A stretch of DNA of 64,000 nt from Nissolia schottii. Taxonomy: Eukaryota; Streptophyta; Magnoliopsida; Fabales; Fabaceae. How positions within the stretch are numbered: position 1 is the first letter of the stretch; every line of letters starts with the position of its first letter. Below are positions 1 to 11,301 of the stretch, piece by piece. The stretch spans positions 133,872-197,871 of the forward strand of contig QANU01067122.1 in assembly GCA_003254905.1 (NCBI GenBank). The letters run 5' to 3'. The notes under the pieces were generated by a model. The model did not search any database, had not been told where the DNA came from, and saw only the letters and a list, made by a program, of their open reading frames with translations. The translations under genes were made by a program, and so were the position numbers.

Positions 1-540
1 CATCACAAATGGGGTCTCTCGTAGATGATGAAGATGGATTTATCAATCCGGGCTAGTGCTATTGGCCAAACATGTTCTTGGTCCATCTCTTTTCCTACTT
101 TCTTGCTTAAATTAAAATAAAATTGAAAACCTTAATTTATTTTATATTTTAAACAAAAACCAACGGTGGTGATTGACCCCGGAGCACAAACCAGTGAAAA
201 TCAAAACCCTTGCTGGTTCTGCTGGTTGCATCAGCTTCAATCTGGTTTCACACCCCAATTTACACCAATCACTACTCACCTTCGCTTTCGCCCGCGAAAT
301 ACAAAACCATTCCCCCCTCTCTCCCTCACACTCTTTGACAGGTCACCACCATTCAATTTTTCCTCCATTCAAATTCATCTCCATTTTTTCGATCTTACCA
401 TTCAATTCTCACTTCTCTCACCAATAATGTCACATAAAAACACACAGAATCGTATACATAATAAATGTAAGCATTTCGTTGATGTTGCGTTGATGTGTAA
501 TTTGAGATTTGGTGGGTTGTTGTAGGGTTTTTGTGTACGG
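1..540 (+). promoter_or_regulatory. Upstream and leader region of the NF-YB gene
   Basis: No separate gene is seen here. The first 165 bases are AT-rich. About 290-420 is pyrimidine-rich, as in many plant 5' leaders, and runs toward the ATG at 541. A leader intron ending at the AG at 524-525 (sequence TTGTAG) is possible, with a GTAAGC donor at 467. That would be only 59 nt, short for a plant intron, so it is unproven. Confidence 0.35.
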
Positions 541-3500
541 ATGGCAGATGCACCGACGAGTCCGGTGGGCGAGAACCACGAGAGCGGCGGCGATCAGAGC
601 CCGCGCGGCTCTTATTCGGGCGGAGGAGGAGGCGCGAGGGAGCAGGACCGGTACCTGCCGATCGCCAACATCAGCCGGATCATGAAGAAGGCGCTCCCAG
701 CCAACGGCAAGATCGCCAAGGACGCCAAGGACACCATGCAGGAGTGCGTTTCGGAATTCATCAGTTTCATCACCAGCGAGTGAGTACGGTGCCAACAATT
801 TACATTTTCAATTTTGTGTTTTTCTTTCGCAAAATGCTAATTGAATGTCACGTGAAAAAGTTTTTACTAAAAAATAAACCTTAATTATGTATATATTTTT
901 TTTCTGGCGAAGTTGATTAGAATGTATATAATTTATGAATTTACGAATTATGAAATGTTGTGATCATTGTTTTAAATTTCTGTTATGGACGTGGTTCTGC
1001 TACGATGTGGTTGATGCGGCATCAATTGGTGCTATATAGACCAGTGCAAGCTACAATGTTGTTGTTGAGTCCACCACAACAGCAATATCGCAGCCACAAC
1101 AATTTAAAACCATGGATGTGATGTTAGGAGGGTACAATATGCATTGTGTGTGTAATTAGCTTATTTTGAGCTCAAAACAACTTATAACTAACAGATTGGT
1201 GTATGATTATTTGGGTCTGTAGGGCATGTGAGAAGTGCCAGAAAGAGAAGAGGAAGACCATTAATGGAGATGATTTGTTATGGGCGATGGCCACTTTAGG
1301 ATTTGAAGAGTACTTAGAACCGCTTAAGGTGTACCTAGCAAGATACAGAGAGGTAAATTTTAATCCTTTTTTTTTCATTAAATTTTTTAATGATACAATA
1401 TATATCCATTGAGCATTACTAAATAGTACAACTTTTTGTACGATTGATAGATCGAATTGCTACTGACCACTCATTTTTGCAATGACCAATCATGTGTGGT
1501 GTGGAACAAAGAGTTATGTTATATGTATTCATTTGGTGTGAGATTTCAATGGGACTTGCACCCTAATGGGATCCCATCTAATGGTGGATGAGGTGAGTTG
1601 GCATAGTGTCCCACACATAATGAATACAATTAACATTTCTCTTGAAGAAATTGTTTTCAGTAATAATTGCTTTCATGTCATATTTGTGTGGCTTTCGGCT
1701 CACTAGTTTTGTACCACTAAGTATTTTCCATATTTATTATATATCTGTTAGAAGTTGAGGAGACGACTTCAATCGTCTAGATTAAATCCTTGTAATCTGG
1801 CTGGCTATTCTGAAGTATAAAATCCAGCTACTGCATAAACAAACATGAATCTATTGTTCCTAGTTTTCATTTCCTTTTCCATATTGAGCTGTTGGTAAGT
1901 GTTTGGTTGGATGGGGGCATGAGGCTTCGGCTGGGGGCCGGGGCTGTAGCCTGCAGGGTGGATGAGGCACCTATACAATGAATTGATCCATTAAGTCCTC
2001 TTTCTTCTTCCTTCATTTTAATGTTGAAATTCATAGTGTTTTTTATGACTATATATTTGTCTGACTTCTCTTTTTCATTTTTTTTTTGGCTGGTGATGTT
2101 GAAATGTGCACAATTATCACAGTTGGAGGTTAGTTAATCTTGCCCCCTGCTTAGTTGTATTACTTTGCTATTTACCCTAAACCATTTTACCAATGAGAAT
2201 GCCATTGTTGGCGAACTATGAATTCTGGTAGGGTGACACCAAAGGACCTGCTAGAAATGGTGATGGATCTGCTAGACGAGATCAAGTTGGCCTAGCAGGT
2301 CAAAATACTCAGGTTTGTTTGCGTAACCTTTTTGTAGTTTTGTTTTTGGTTTAAAATTGTTATCATGGTAGCGATTCTCGTGTAAATAATTGGTTTCGTT
2401 CAATCATTAATATGCATTTTTTTTCTGGTGTTGTTGGTTTACGTATTTGGCAGCTTGTTCATCAGAGTTCAGTGAACTATATTAGTTCCCAGGTACTACT
2501 CTCTCTTTCTCTGCCTCTCCCGAGTCTTGAATACACAGATGCTCAATTCATTTTATTCTAGTTTGTTGTGAACACACGCATTCTCAATTACAGAGCTGCT
2601 GGGTGCAATTAAGACATACTCTAGTCATTTGAGTATTTTTTCCATTGTTAGATATAAAACTAATCATATGCACCTATCTTACAACTTAAAACTTTCATGA
2701 ATGATGATTTATGACATGGTATTGGAGCTTCTATGACCAAGTGATGTAGAGTTTGACCCATGTTTCATTATTCTAAATAAAAATTAAATTTTAGCACGAG
2801 GTAAGGTGATGTTGTTCATTGTTCATGCTTTAAGCCCATTAGGGTCTTGCATGAAAAAAGGGCATGTTAGATATAAAATTATTCATTCACGTGTCTACCT
2901 AATAGTTTAAACTTTTGAGAGAAATGGTTCATGATACCACTATGTCTCTCTTTTGGCTCTTCCTCATTCTCCTTAACAAAGTGGTATCCTCCTTGAGCAA
3001 AACGACCTCTTCAAACTTGGCGATGATAACTCACCCAAACATTGAAACTTAGCTGGAGGCTAAGGATTTGTTTACATTTCTTACACGCTACCTCATGCAT
3101 AAGCCAGTTAGGATTGAAGAAAATGTGGATAAAGCATGTCAGCCCTCTCAACCTTTGTTATAGAGGTCCACTTAAACCGTATGCAGCAATTATATCTTCA
3201 CTAGAATAGTGGTGAGAAGGACTGAACCCTCGATTACTAGGTCAAAGTATCTAGAACCAAATGAACTCAGAAACTCATAGGTACATATTCTTAGACCTAG
3301 GAGCAGGAACAGTTCCAAAAGATTTAACGTCCCACATCTAATAATAGATTTAACAAGAAATATTTTATCTAATTAAGATTTATTTAGGAATTGGTACTTT
3401 GTTTTGAAGCTTTGAAACTAGCCATACTTGAACAATGTTATTTCAGTTTGGACTTTGGACTAACATTAACTACACTATTTGCACTTGCATTATGCCCATG

Positions 3501-3850
3501 TATAATTCAATTTTTCGTTGCGGTAAAACTGGAAACCCAGGTTTTGCAAAGCCTGTTGAGCAGAATTAGTGACTTAGGTCTTGACATATTTATGGAAATT
3601 ATATGTTCTTGTCCTTCAAGACTTCATTGAATGACAGCATTTTATTTAGATTTTTAACTACTTGGCTTTATACTTTGGTTTCTAAGACTATGTTTGTTAG
3701 GATAACTGTTATTGAGTTGTTCTGCTCTCCTCTCTCCTAATTCCCCCTTCTCTCTTTCTTCAGACCGATAACATTTTTCTTCCAATCTGTTGGGATTTGC
3801 AGGTGCAGCCACAACACTTGGTTATTCCTTCAATGCAAGGCCATGAATAG
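541..3850 (+). CDS. NF-YB: Nuclear transcription factor Y subunit B (NF-YB, non-LEC1 type)
   Basis: This is the histone-fold B subunit of the CCAAT-box-binding NF-Y trimer; it dimerises with NF-YC and recruits NF-YA in the nucleus. I read six coding exons: 541-779, 1223-1352, 2123-2128, 2232-2312, 2454-2492 and 3803-3850. All have GT-AG borders and matching phases, giving 180 aa. The conserved core spans about residues 33-123, from [16 protein letters not shown] through [20 protein letters not shown] to LARYRE. The NGKIAKDAK segment has Lys rather than the Asp typical of LEC1-type members. The C-terminal tail starts [18 protein letters not shown] and ends PSMQGHE. The two residues Leu-Glu come from a 6-nt exon; without it the conserved RE-LE-GDTK junction is lost. 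The N-terminus is a Gly/Ser-rich tail on a GC-rich exon that contrasts with the AT-rich introns. The orthology group is inferred from the tail. Confidence 0.95.
2123..2128 (+). other. 6-nt microexon (TTGGAG) of NF-YB
   Basis: Sequence reads TTATCACAG|TTGGAG|GTTAGT. It encodes Leu-Glu in phase 0 between exon 2 (ends ...ARYRE) and the exon starting GDTKGP. This restores the RELEGDTKG stretch known in plant NF-YB proteins. It is flanked by introns of 770 nt (1353-2122) and 103 nt (2129-2231). Confidence 0.85.
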
Positions 3851-4798
3851 ATGCTTCTACAAATTTCATTTTGTTTCACTTAAGTGCTTGTTGTGCACAT
3901 GGCATTGATGGAAATAATAGTTTGATGGATCTTAAAAGTTAAGTTATCGTTTAGGGTAAAAAGCATGGGTGTCAGAAATTTTGTTGCGATACTCATGTAG
4001 ATTTTTTTTCATCACATATATGCAATTTTACTGCCTGCTAGACCGATTAAGGGAGAGAAAATGTGTGGGGAGTTTTGGATGTGATTTTCCATGTAAGATT
4101 GTCATGGTGGGAAGCACCTGCTTTGAGAAATTTCTTGCTGCAGTTATTGTTTAATGTAAACTTATTTGAGTTTTTTTAGATATAATTTTATAATGCTGCA
4201 TTTATTATTTAATGTTAACTTAGGTCCAATAGTTTGTTTCTTTTTGTCATTGTTGATTTCTTTCTGAATTATGATTTTTCAACTTATTGAATCCGAACAC
4301 TGCATCAATTTACTATTTATCTACCATTAAATGTGATTTTCATGGGGGTGTGGGTTCTATTGTGATCTTTAGGGGTGTACGTTGATCGATTTGAGTCATA
4401 TTTTTCAAATAAAGTTACCCATTTCATGAATTTAATGACAAGTTGAACGAATTGAGTCGTGTAGTTTTGAATGGGGTGACTCGTTTTGAGTTGACTTGTT
4501 GAATTATTGAGTGAGTCAATTAGTTGCTAAGTAATTGAGATTTTTTTTTAGAATATTTGTCCATTATTTTAAGAGTTTTTAGACATTATTTTGGGGGGGT
4601 CTTATAAAAATATTGTATTGTTTGTAGTAACAAGAAACTATGTTTTTAAAATATACGTTTATATATTTTTTCGTTATATAAAAAATATGTATTAATTGAA
4701 TAATTAATATATGTTGTTGTGTGAGAAGCTGAGAATGAGAGAGTGTGAGGGCGACGTTATGTGGGTGAGACAAATCTTTAAGATTTTTTAATTTTTTT

Positions 4799-4799
<1 letters not shown>
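3851..4799. other. 3' flank of NF-YB; source copy of duplicated downstream DNA
   Basis: No gene is seen. About 3850-4290 is the 3' UTR and flank of NF-YB. Diverged relatives of this stretch appear at 7200-7400 and 10170-10530, sharing blocks such as the 'tgtggg...gagaagcacctacttt' region and the 'tagtttgtttc...tgattac' region. The rest is AT-rich with no supported feature. Confidence 0.5.

Positions 4800-4832
<33 letters not shown>
4800..4832. repeat. (AT)n microsatellite
   Basis: An uninterrupted TA dinucleotide run of about 30 bases. Confidence 0.95.
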
Positions 4833-4834
<2 letters not shown>

Positions 4835-5564
4835 GCCGATTTGTCGACAAAGTTGATTTTAGAATACTTAAATTAACAATAGACACTACAAACACTATTG
4901 GTTTGTTGGTTTTGACTTGACGACATAATAATCCAATTCGATTGACTCGAAATAACTTCAAGTCGAGTCAATGGGTTGAACGAGTTACTTAACCTGTTAT
5001 ACCTTTGTAATTTCATTTAATGAAAAATAAATAGTGAGTCACGATATCTTAAATATAATAAAAACAAATATTATTTTCATGAAATGTTAAAGTGAAAGCA
5101 CAAATGTTCTTGAAGGGATTGATGACCGATTTCCTTGGAATCATTGAGCACACTTGTGCAGTTGTGCTTATATCTAGGGGTGTTTGAAAATCAAACCTAG
5201 CACAATAAAAACTTAAACACCACTAAGCATATTAAAAAATCGAAAACATACCAAGACCGAAAAAGTTTAGATTAGAGATTGTTTTCTTTTCCAAAAACAA
5301 AAATCAGAAAACCGCTTGATTTATATTAGATTTTAGAATTAATTCTTAAAACCAATCAAACATAATACAAATGAAATAATATTATTTAATATAATTTTTT
5401 TTTCAGATTGCTAAATTTATACTTTTACCTATAAATTGTTTTAATTTATCACTTTTTTTTTATGTGTAGCATTCTCACTTAAATAACATTTTATGAATAT
5501 TAAATGAATTATTTTTAGTTTGTATATTTATCCATTTTACTTAGTAAAGTTATTTTTAATTTAT

Positions 5565-5690
5565 ATTTCCTCTCTTTCTCTTTTAAAATTAGTGTCTATT
5601 TAATTATTTTGATTCATTTTTAACTCAATATATAGTGTTAAAGATGTACTAAAATAGTTAAATAAACACTTATTTTAAAAGGGACGAGGT
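5565..5690. mobile_element. Degenerate Stowaway-like MITE
   Basis: The left end reads TTTCCTCTCTTTCTCTTTTAA and the right end reads TTAAAAGGGACGAGG, an imperfect inverted pair with TA on both sides. This resembles the CTCCCTCCGTCCC termini of Stowaway (Tc1/mariner) MITEs, but it is eroded and assigned only by resemblance. Confidence 0.45.
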
Positions 5691-5701
5691 AATATTTTCA
5701 A

Positions 5702-6367
5702 GGGAAAACCTCCAATTAAGTCCATGTTATTTTTCAATTCGGACAATTTCACCCTTCTCAATTTTTTTGACCAATTTAGACCATAGTATTTTTTAAATCT
5801 GTCAATTTCATCATTCTTAATTTTTTTTAGCTACTATAGTTTTTGTTACTTTTCAAATCAATCAATTTTAGTGAAAACTTATCTACTTTGACATATAAAT
5901 ACTCAAACACCATATTTTCATCTTTTGCAAACATACTCTCATCAATGTAGGTTTGTTTTTAATCGTGGACGTACACATTTTGTGGACATAGAATGTGAAA
6001 TGACGTTGTTTTGCTTAAAAGTGATGCGTTATTAGTTGTGTAAAATGACGTTGTTTCTTATGTAAAGATGTGATATAGATCTTTAACATATCACATTACT
6101 CCGTTATGCTCTATCCTCCGTTATGCTCTAAGTAAGTCATCTAAATATAGGAGATTGATGGAAGATCTAACTTATCTAATGTTTATAATTTGTAAGGATT
6201 AAATTGACTGGAACAAATTAAAATGGATGAAATTAACTGATTTTAAAAAATAGAGACTAAATTGGTTAATATAAAAAAGTAATATGGACTAAATCGGTCA
6301 AATTTTTTTTAAGAATGATAAAATTGTTTGAGTTAAAAAAAATCGCAACTAAAATGAGGGTTTATGC
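5702..6367. mobile_element. Non-autonomous TIR transposon of about 666 bp
   Basis: The ends are long imperfect inverted repeats. The left starts gggaaaacctccaattaag and runs through 'acaatttcacccttctcaattttttt'-like sequence. The right end, reverse complemented, starts gcataaaccctcattttag and matches over roughly 80 bases. Candidate 9-bp flanks are tattttcaa (5693-5701) and tattttata (6368-6376). They differ at two positions, so a Mutator-type duplication is only suggested. There is no coding capacity. Confidence 0.55.
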
Positions 6368-6619
6368 TATTTTATATTATAGTTAATCAAATTGTTTGTA
6401 AATCATATTCGTCCTCGTGCAGCAAATTATATACTCTTATGCTACATACTGGGCTATATATATCATGTGGTCTCGCATACGATTTCAAACTAAATGTAAT
6501 GAGAAGTTTGAATCGAATTTTTTTTATACTTCAAAAATTACTTTCAATGAAGTTTAAACCTAATATTTTATATATATTACTCAAATCTCTCGTCACTAGA
6601 CTAATTCTAGTGGTTTAGA

Positions 6620-6895
6620 AGTTTGAATTAAATTGATTTATAGACATTTAAACAATTTTTATCTAATACATTTAAACCATTACCTGAACACCCTAATCTA
6701 ATCTATATGGGCACCTTTATACATTAATTTTAGGTCATAACTAATTCCAAAAGATAAATTTTAATGAGAATTTATCTAATCCAGTTTTTTCTATCTCTAT
6801 ACACCATCTAATCAATTTATCTCATTTACGCTGGTCTAAATTACCAATATGAAGGTACTCATTGTCTTATATAATGATGAGTCACTCACCATAAA
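6620..6895. repeat. Duplicated segment A (partner at 9435-9725)
   Basis: This segment matches 9435-9725 in direct orientation over almost its whole length. Shared blocks include 'tctaatacat.taaacc', 'aaaagataaattttaat' and 'caata.gaaggta.tc...tcttatata', then 'gagtcactcac'. It has no ORF. In the partner copy the TATA-like block precedes a 73-codon ORF. Confidence 0.75.
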
Positions 6896-7199
6896 GAAAA
6901 ATGAACTAGAAAAACTGAACAAATGAAGAAACAACCGTTTGTGATAAAATGAAAAAAAAAATGAAGAAGAAAAAAAATGAAGGAAGAGTGAGGGGGAGAA
7001 GAGAGGAGCATGAGATAGTGCAGGAGAGTGAGAGAAAGGATGGAAAAAATGTATATTTAATATAGTGGCACAAAAGTGGTGTACACATTTTTTTTTAGTA
7101 TTCATTACCCCCTCCCCTCACCCTTCTCCCCTCTCTTATGGTTTTTCCTCTCTATAATGAACATATATCTCTGTGTCTATTTCTTCGTACTAATTACAT

Positions 7200-7400
7200 T
7201 TTTGTTTCCCAATATCTGGGAGGTATTTTGCACAATGAGAAGCACCTACTTGGAGAATTTTCTTTAGATTTATATATAAATTAATACATGATGCATATTT
7301 TTTCTTTATCTAAAGTTGGGTGAATACTATAATTTGTTTCTGGTGTCCTTATTGATTACAAATGTCGCTCAATGATACGTGTGAAATTTATTTTTAACAC
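7200..7400. repeat. Duplicated segment C, related to NF-YB 3' flank
   Basis: This matches 10336-10530 in direct orientation ('gggaggtattttgca.aatgagaagca.ctact', 'tttatcta.a.ttgggtgaatact', 'ttgattacaaatg') and, more weakly, the NF-YB 3' flank at 4060-4290. It is non-coding and probably a decayed duplicate of NF-YB downstream DNA. Confidence 0.65.
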
Positions 7401-7848
7401 GAACTAGATTGTGGTAATCTGAAATTTTTTTTATAAGATTGTGAAATTTTTGGAGACTTTTTAGTCCCGACTTTAAAAAAGGCACCTGTATTTCATATTC
7501 ATTTTTCCAATATATTCATTCTCATGCAACATTTCAATTATAAACTTTATAGAACGCAACATGTATTCTCTTTGCCTACACATTGGCAATTAGGTTTAGA
7601 ATTTTACCTCCACCCACGGAAACCTATAGGTAATTAATACCAGTGACGGCACTAATGTGGGACAAATATGAGAAAAAGTTATCCTTTGCGAGTAATAATG
7701 CTATATTTTTCTAATATCCACTTATTAAATAGAGTGAGATGGGTTATTTTTCTTGTATGTGTAAGTACTCAATATGCGGATAACTAAATAACTCTTAATT
7801 ATATAGATAAATTTATTTTGATATATATCATTTGTGTCAAAACTATAA

Positions 7849-8741
7849 GGGTTAATTATGTTTTTAGTCCCTGTAAAATTAGAAAGTTTGATTTTAGTCC
7901 CTGCATAAAAGTTTTAGTCCCTGCAAAATTGTAAAATTAAGTTTTAGTCCCTAGGGTGGGGTGAGGGTTGACTGGGCTGAAGCNNNNNNNNNNNNNNNNN
8001 NNNNNNNNNNNNNNNNNNNNNNNNNNNNNNNNNNNNNNNNNNNNNNNNNNNNNNNNNNNNNNNNNNNNNNNNNNNNNNNNNNNNNNNNNNNNNNNNNNNN
8101 NNNNNNNNNNNNNNNNNNNNNNNNNNNNNNNNNNNNNNNNNNNNNNNNNNNNNNNNNNNNNNNNNNNNNNNNNNNNNNNNNNNNNNNNNNNNNNNNNNNN
8201 NNNNNNNNNNNNNNNNNNNNNNNNNNNNNNNNNNNNNNNNNNNNNNNNNNNNNNNNNNNNNNNNNNNNNNNNNNNNNNNNNNNNNNNNNNNNNNNNNNNN
8301 NNNNNNNNNNNNNNNNNNNNNNNNNNNNNNNNNNNNNNNNNNNNNNNNNNNNNNNNNNNNNNNNNNNNNNNNNNNNNNNNNNNNNNNNNNNNNNNNNNNN
8401 NNNNNNNNNNNNNNNNNNNNNNNNNNNNNNNNNNNNNNNNNNNNNNNNNNNNNNNNNNNNNNNNNNNNNNNNNNNNNNNNNNNNNNNNNNNNNNNNNNNN
8501 NNNNNNNNNNNNNNNNNNNNNNNNNNNNNNNNNNNNNNNNNNNNNGCCAAATTTTAAAATTTTGGGTTGTGCCACGTGGCATCCCACGTGGCGCGCTGCG
8601 TCAGCGCCACGTCAGCCCAGTCAACCCTCACCCCATTCCAGGGACTAAAACCTAATTTTACAATTTTGCAGGGACTAACTTTTATGCAGGGACTAAAAAC
8701 AAACTTTCAAATTTTACAGGGACTAAAAACATAATTAATCC
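7849..8741. mobile_element. MULE-type non-autonomous element with long TIRs, containing the N gap
   Basis: Terminal inverted repeats exceed 130 bp. The left begins GGGTTAATTATGTTTTTAG and continues with spaced 'tttagtccctg' units to 'gggtgagggttgactgggctga'; the right is its inverse, ending AAAAACATAATTAATCC. A perfect 9-bp target duplication AAACTATAA flanks it (7840-7848 and 8742-8750), which is the Mutator superfamily signature. The interior 7984-8545 is N, so the true length and any cargo are unknown. The right arm next to the gap holds two CACGTG cores (8573 and 8585 area). Confidence 0.85.
7984..8545. other. Assembly gap (562 N)
   Basis: A run of N inside the transposon. The outer arms are near-identical inverted repeats, which probably caused the assembly break. 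Open frames spanning this run are artefacts. Confidence 1.
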
Positions 8742-9434
8742 AAACTATAATATATTATACAACCTTTTTTTACTAATTTATTTTTTTGTCTAGATAATAT
8801 GCGAGTTTCATTATAAAATAAAGATTAGAAGCCATGAAATTAGGATGGTATATGGTTGATTGAATGTTGTTATTTGAATTGATAAAAATGTTGTTACTTA
8901 GATTGGTCGAGCTAAAGATTGTTGCTATTAATATATGTTGTTATTTCTAGCTATTTCAAGTGTTTGAAATTATGGGATATTTTTTCAATTGTGCTTTAAT
9001 AATTTTAACTGTAATAGATAAATTACTAAAAATTATGATTAGAGTTTGCTTTTATTTATTATTTCATTATTTTTTAAAATTTTCAATAATGTATTAGATA
9101 TTTATGGATATCCATATATATTATTTATGGAAGAAATTATAGCAGATATTCACACAAATATGAAACAAGAATGCAGGTAAATTTTCATTTAAGTTTAGCT
9201 CTGGTGAAATGATTGGTACTAAACATTTAATCGTGGTCTTTCCAAGAAGTAGTGTGTGTTCTATATATATATATATATATATATATTTATTGTCTCCATA
9301 CTCCGCACTTACAAATTACTAAAGCTGGTGCAAATTATTTGGTTTGCAAAAAAAAAAATTGGCTTACATATTACCCAAAAAAAAATTATTTGGTTCACAT
9401 GAAGAACTGAACGAGAGATTCCAAACTAAACTTT

Positions 9435-9725
9435 GTAAAGTTGTTTGAATTGAACTTTTAAATCATTTTATCTAATACATATAAACCGTTATTTGAACAC
9501 CCAAATCTAATCTAATCTTAATCTTAATCTATATGGACAGCTTTATACATCGATTTTAGGTTATAACAAATTCTAAAAGATAAATTTTAATGTGAGTTTA
9601 GCTAATCCACTTTTTCCTCTCTCTATTTTATATCATCTAACCATTTATCTAATCAATGTAAATTTATCTTAACTAGCAATACGAAGGTATTCGGTATCTT
9701 ATATAAAGGAGAGAGTCACTCACTT
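9435..9725 (+). repeat. Duplicated segment B, carrying a TATA-like box
   Basis: Direct-orientation partner of 6620-6895. Its end holds TTATATAAAG (9699-9708), about 60 bases before the ATG at 9767, so it may act as a promoter for the small ORF there. The offset to segment A is about 2.83 kb. Confidence 0.6.
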
Positions 9726-9766
9726 GATTGTATTGCTTTATTGACTATCTTATATAAATTCCAAGA

Positions 9767-9988
9767 ATGGAAGAACCTTTCCTATCTTCTACTGTTTATG
9801 ATGAACTGCTTTCTGATATTTTTGATCAACTTTTCTATCGAAGCACACTCTTGAAAAAGTATCAAATCGAGAAGGTGTCTAACACCAAGAGTATCAAATT
9901 GAAACTAGAAGATGTCAAGCACTTGTTGCCTTCTTTTCTTTTCAATGAACTGTTTCCCGAATGCGTTGCATCGAAACAAAGTGATTAA
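9767..9988 (+). CDS. Unrecognised 73-codon ORF (candidate orphan gene)
   Basis: A short ORF starts MEEPFLSSTVYDELLSDIFD and ends ECVASKQSD. I do not recognise a family. It is rich in Leu, Lys, Glu and Ser, with a plausible helix-forming composition and no signal peptide or membrane segment. In its favour: it lies 60 bases after a TATA-like box, the ATG context is AAGAATGG, and it is the only duplicate segment with an open frame. The DNA downstream (10172-10320) is a decayed copy of the last NF-YB exon and its 3' flank, so the locus is a chimera of duplicated pieces. The ORF could equally be chance. There is no evidence of expression. Confidence 0.2.
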   Translation: MEEPFLSSTVYDELLSDIFDQLFYRSTLLKKYQIEKVSNTKSIKLKLEDVKHLLPSFLFNELFPECVASKQSD

Positions 9989-10171
9989 CAGGAGAGCGAG
10001 TTCCCCGAATGCCAACATCACCAATGGCCTTTGCCAGAAATAATGAGGTTTTTATTTTTTTTATTTTCTTACTTCCATCTTTTGTTAGACTTAGTTAGAT
10101 GCATTGAAAGTGAAACTGAATCAAACTAGTAGCCCTAATGACATTTTTTCCCTCAATCTGTTGAATTTTTG

Positions 10172-10320
10172 CAGGCGGAGTTTATTCCTTCAAAGCCACG
10201 AATAGAGATGCTTCTAAACATGGCATTGGACCAAAATAATAGTTTGGTCATTTTAAATTTAGGATCTCGTTTAGGGTTAGACGGCATGTCAAATTTCGTT
10301 TCGTTATCCTATTAAGTTTT
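10172..10320 (+). pseudogene. Decayed copy of the last NF-YB exon and 3' flank
   Basis: Sequence 'tttgcagg.g.ag...ttattccttcaa.gccacgaatag.gatgcttcta' matches the acceptor, the [15 protein letters not shown] exon and the start of the 3' UTR at 3795-3960. The match continues with 'catggcattg' and 'aataatagtttg' and 'ctcgtttagggt'. The Gln codons of the exon are deleted and the histone-fold exons are absent, so it cannot encode NF-YB. Confidence 0.75.
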
Positions 10321-10335
10321 TTAAAATTATATATA

Positions 10336-10530
10336 ATGTGTGGGAGGTATTTTGCATAATGAGAAGCAACTACTTTGAAATTTTTCTTTAGATTATGTAA
10401 TTTACGTATGCTGCATATATTATTACTTTATCTAACTTTGGGCGAATACTACACACTGTTTCGTGTCCTAGTTGATTACAAATGCTTTCAATGATAGTTA
10501 TGCAATTTAATTTTAACATGCGTGAGATTT
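10336..10530. repeat. Duplicated segment D (partner at 7200-7400)
   Basis: Continues the NF-YB 3' flank similarity of the pseudo-exon just upstream. It aligns in direct orientation to 7200-7400, offset about 3.13 kb. Non-coding. Confidence 0.65.
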
Positions 10531-11147
10531 TAAGATAGAATTAGAATTAGATATCCCGATTTCTTTAAAAAAAAAAAAAACACATAAATCAAGTACAAGA
10601 AAGTGGTGATGATTTCATAATAATGAAAACTTTAAAATCAGTCAATACCAAAAACAACCTTGAAATCGGTACCTTTTTGTACCAATTTTTCAAAAAATAA
10701 AAGCCCATATTTTTATTAATATCCAAAAAAAAACACATAATCGAGTTATTCTATGCTTCAGATAAAAAACCCTCATTGTATCACTTCGTATAACTTAATT
10801 CCTGCATAGAAACTTTAACTTTGGGTTAAAAAAAACGGCCGTGACTTATTAGTGTTCTTCTATGCAAAAGACCACACACTCCGGCCCGTACGAAGACCAT
10901 GTTACCTCTTTTGCCAAACCGCACTTCTCTAACAAATGACTATTTTTCTAATAATGCAACTAAGTATTCATTTTCTAGGAAATACTGTATCACAATGCCG
11001 CTTACATAGTTAGATCAATAAAATGCACTGTGCATGTGTCCATTAATGATTCCGAAATATAGACCCCCTACATTTTCTCCTTGAAGTGAAAGATTTCATT
11101 TTAGAAAATCTAAATTCTACTTTTTGATATGCATAAAAAAAGTATAT
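10531..11147. other. AT-rich intergenic DNA, no feature seen
   Basis: Apart from short A runs I see no gene, RNA or clear repeat boundary here. Confidence 0.5.
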
Positions 11148-11149
11148 TA

Positions 11150-11301
11150 CTCCCTCTGATCTATTTTATTTGTCACTTTCACTTTTTTGGTATATTAAAA
11201 AAATAATTTATTTAAACACAATTAATATCCGGATACATTAATTTTTCAATATAAAAAAAAAGTTAAAGTAACAAACAAATAAAGTGGAAAGTGGGACGGA
11301 G
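11150..11301. mobile_element. Stowaway MITE (152 bp)
   Basis: The left terminus CTCCCTCTGATCTATTTTATT and right terminus AATAAAGTGG...GGGACGGAG are inverted repeats of the Stowaway type. TA dinucleotides flank both ends (11148-11149 and 11302-11303), as expected for Tc1/mariner-derived MITEs. Non-coding. Confidence 0.85.

Noticed and set aside
430..798. 122-codon minus-strand frame opposite NF-YB exon 1
   Set aside because: Shadow of the GC-rich coding exon; no family resemblance.
7937..8648. Several open frames of about 200 codons on both strands
   Set aside because: They consist almost entirely of N; there is no sequence behind them.
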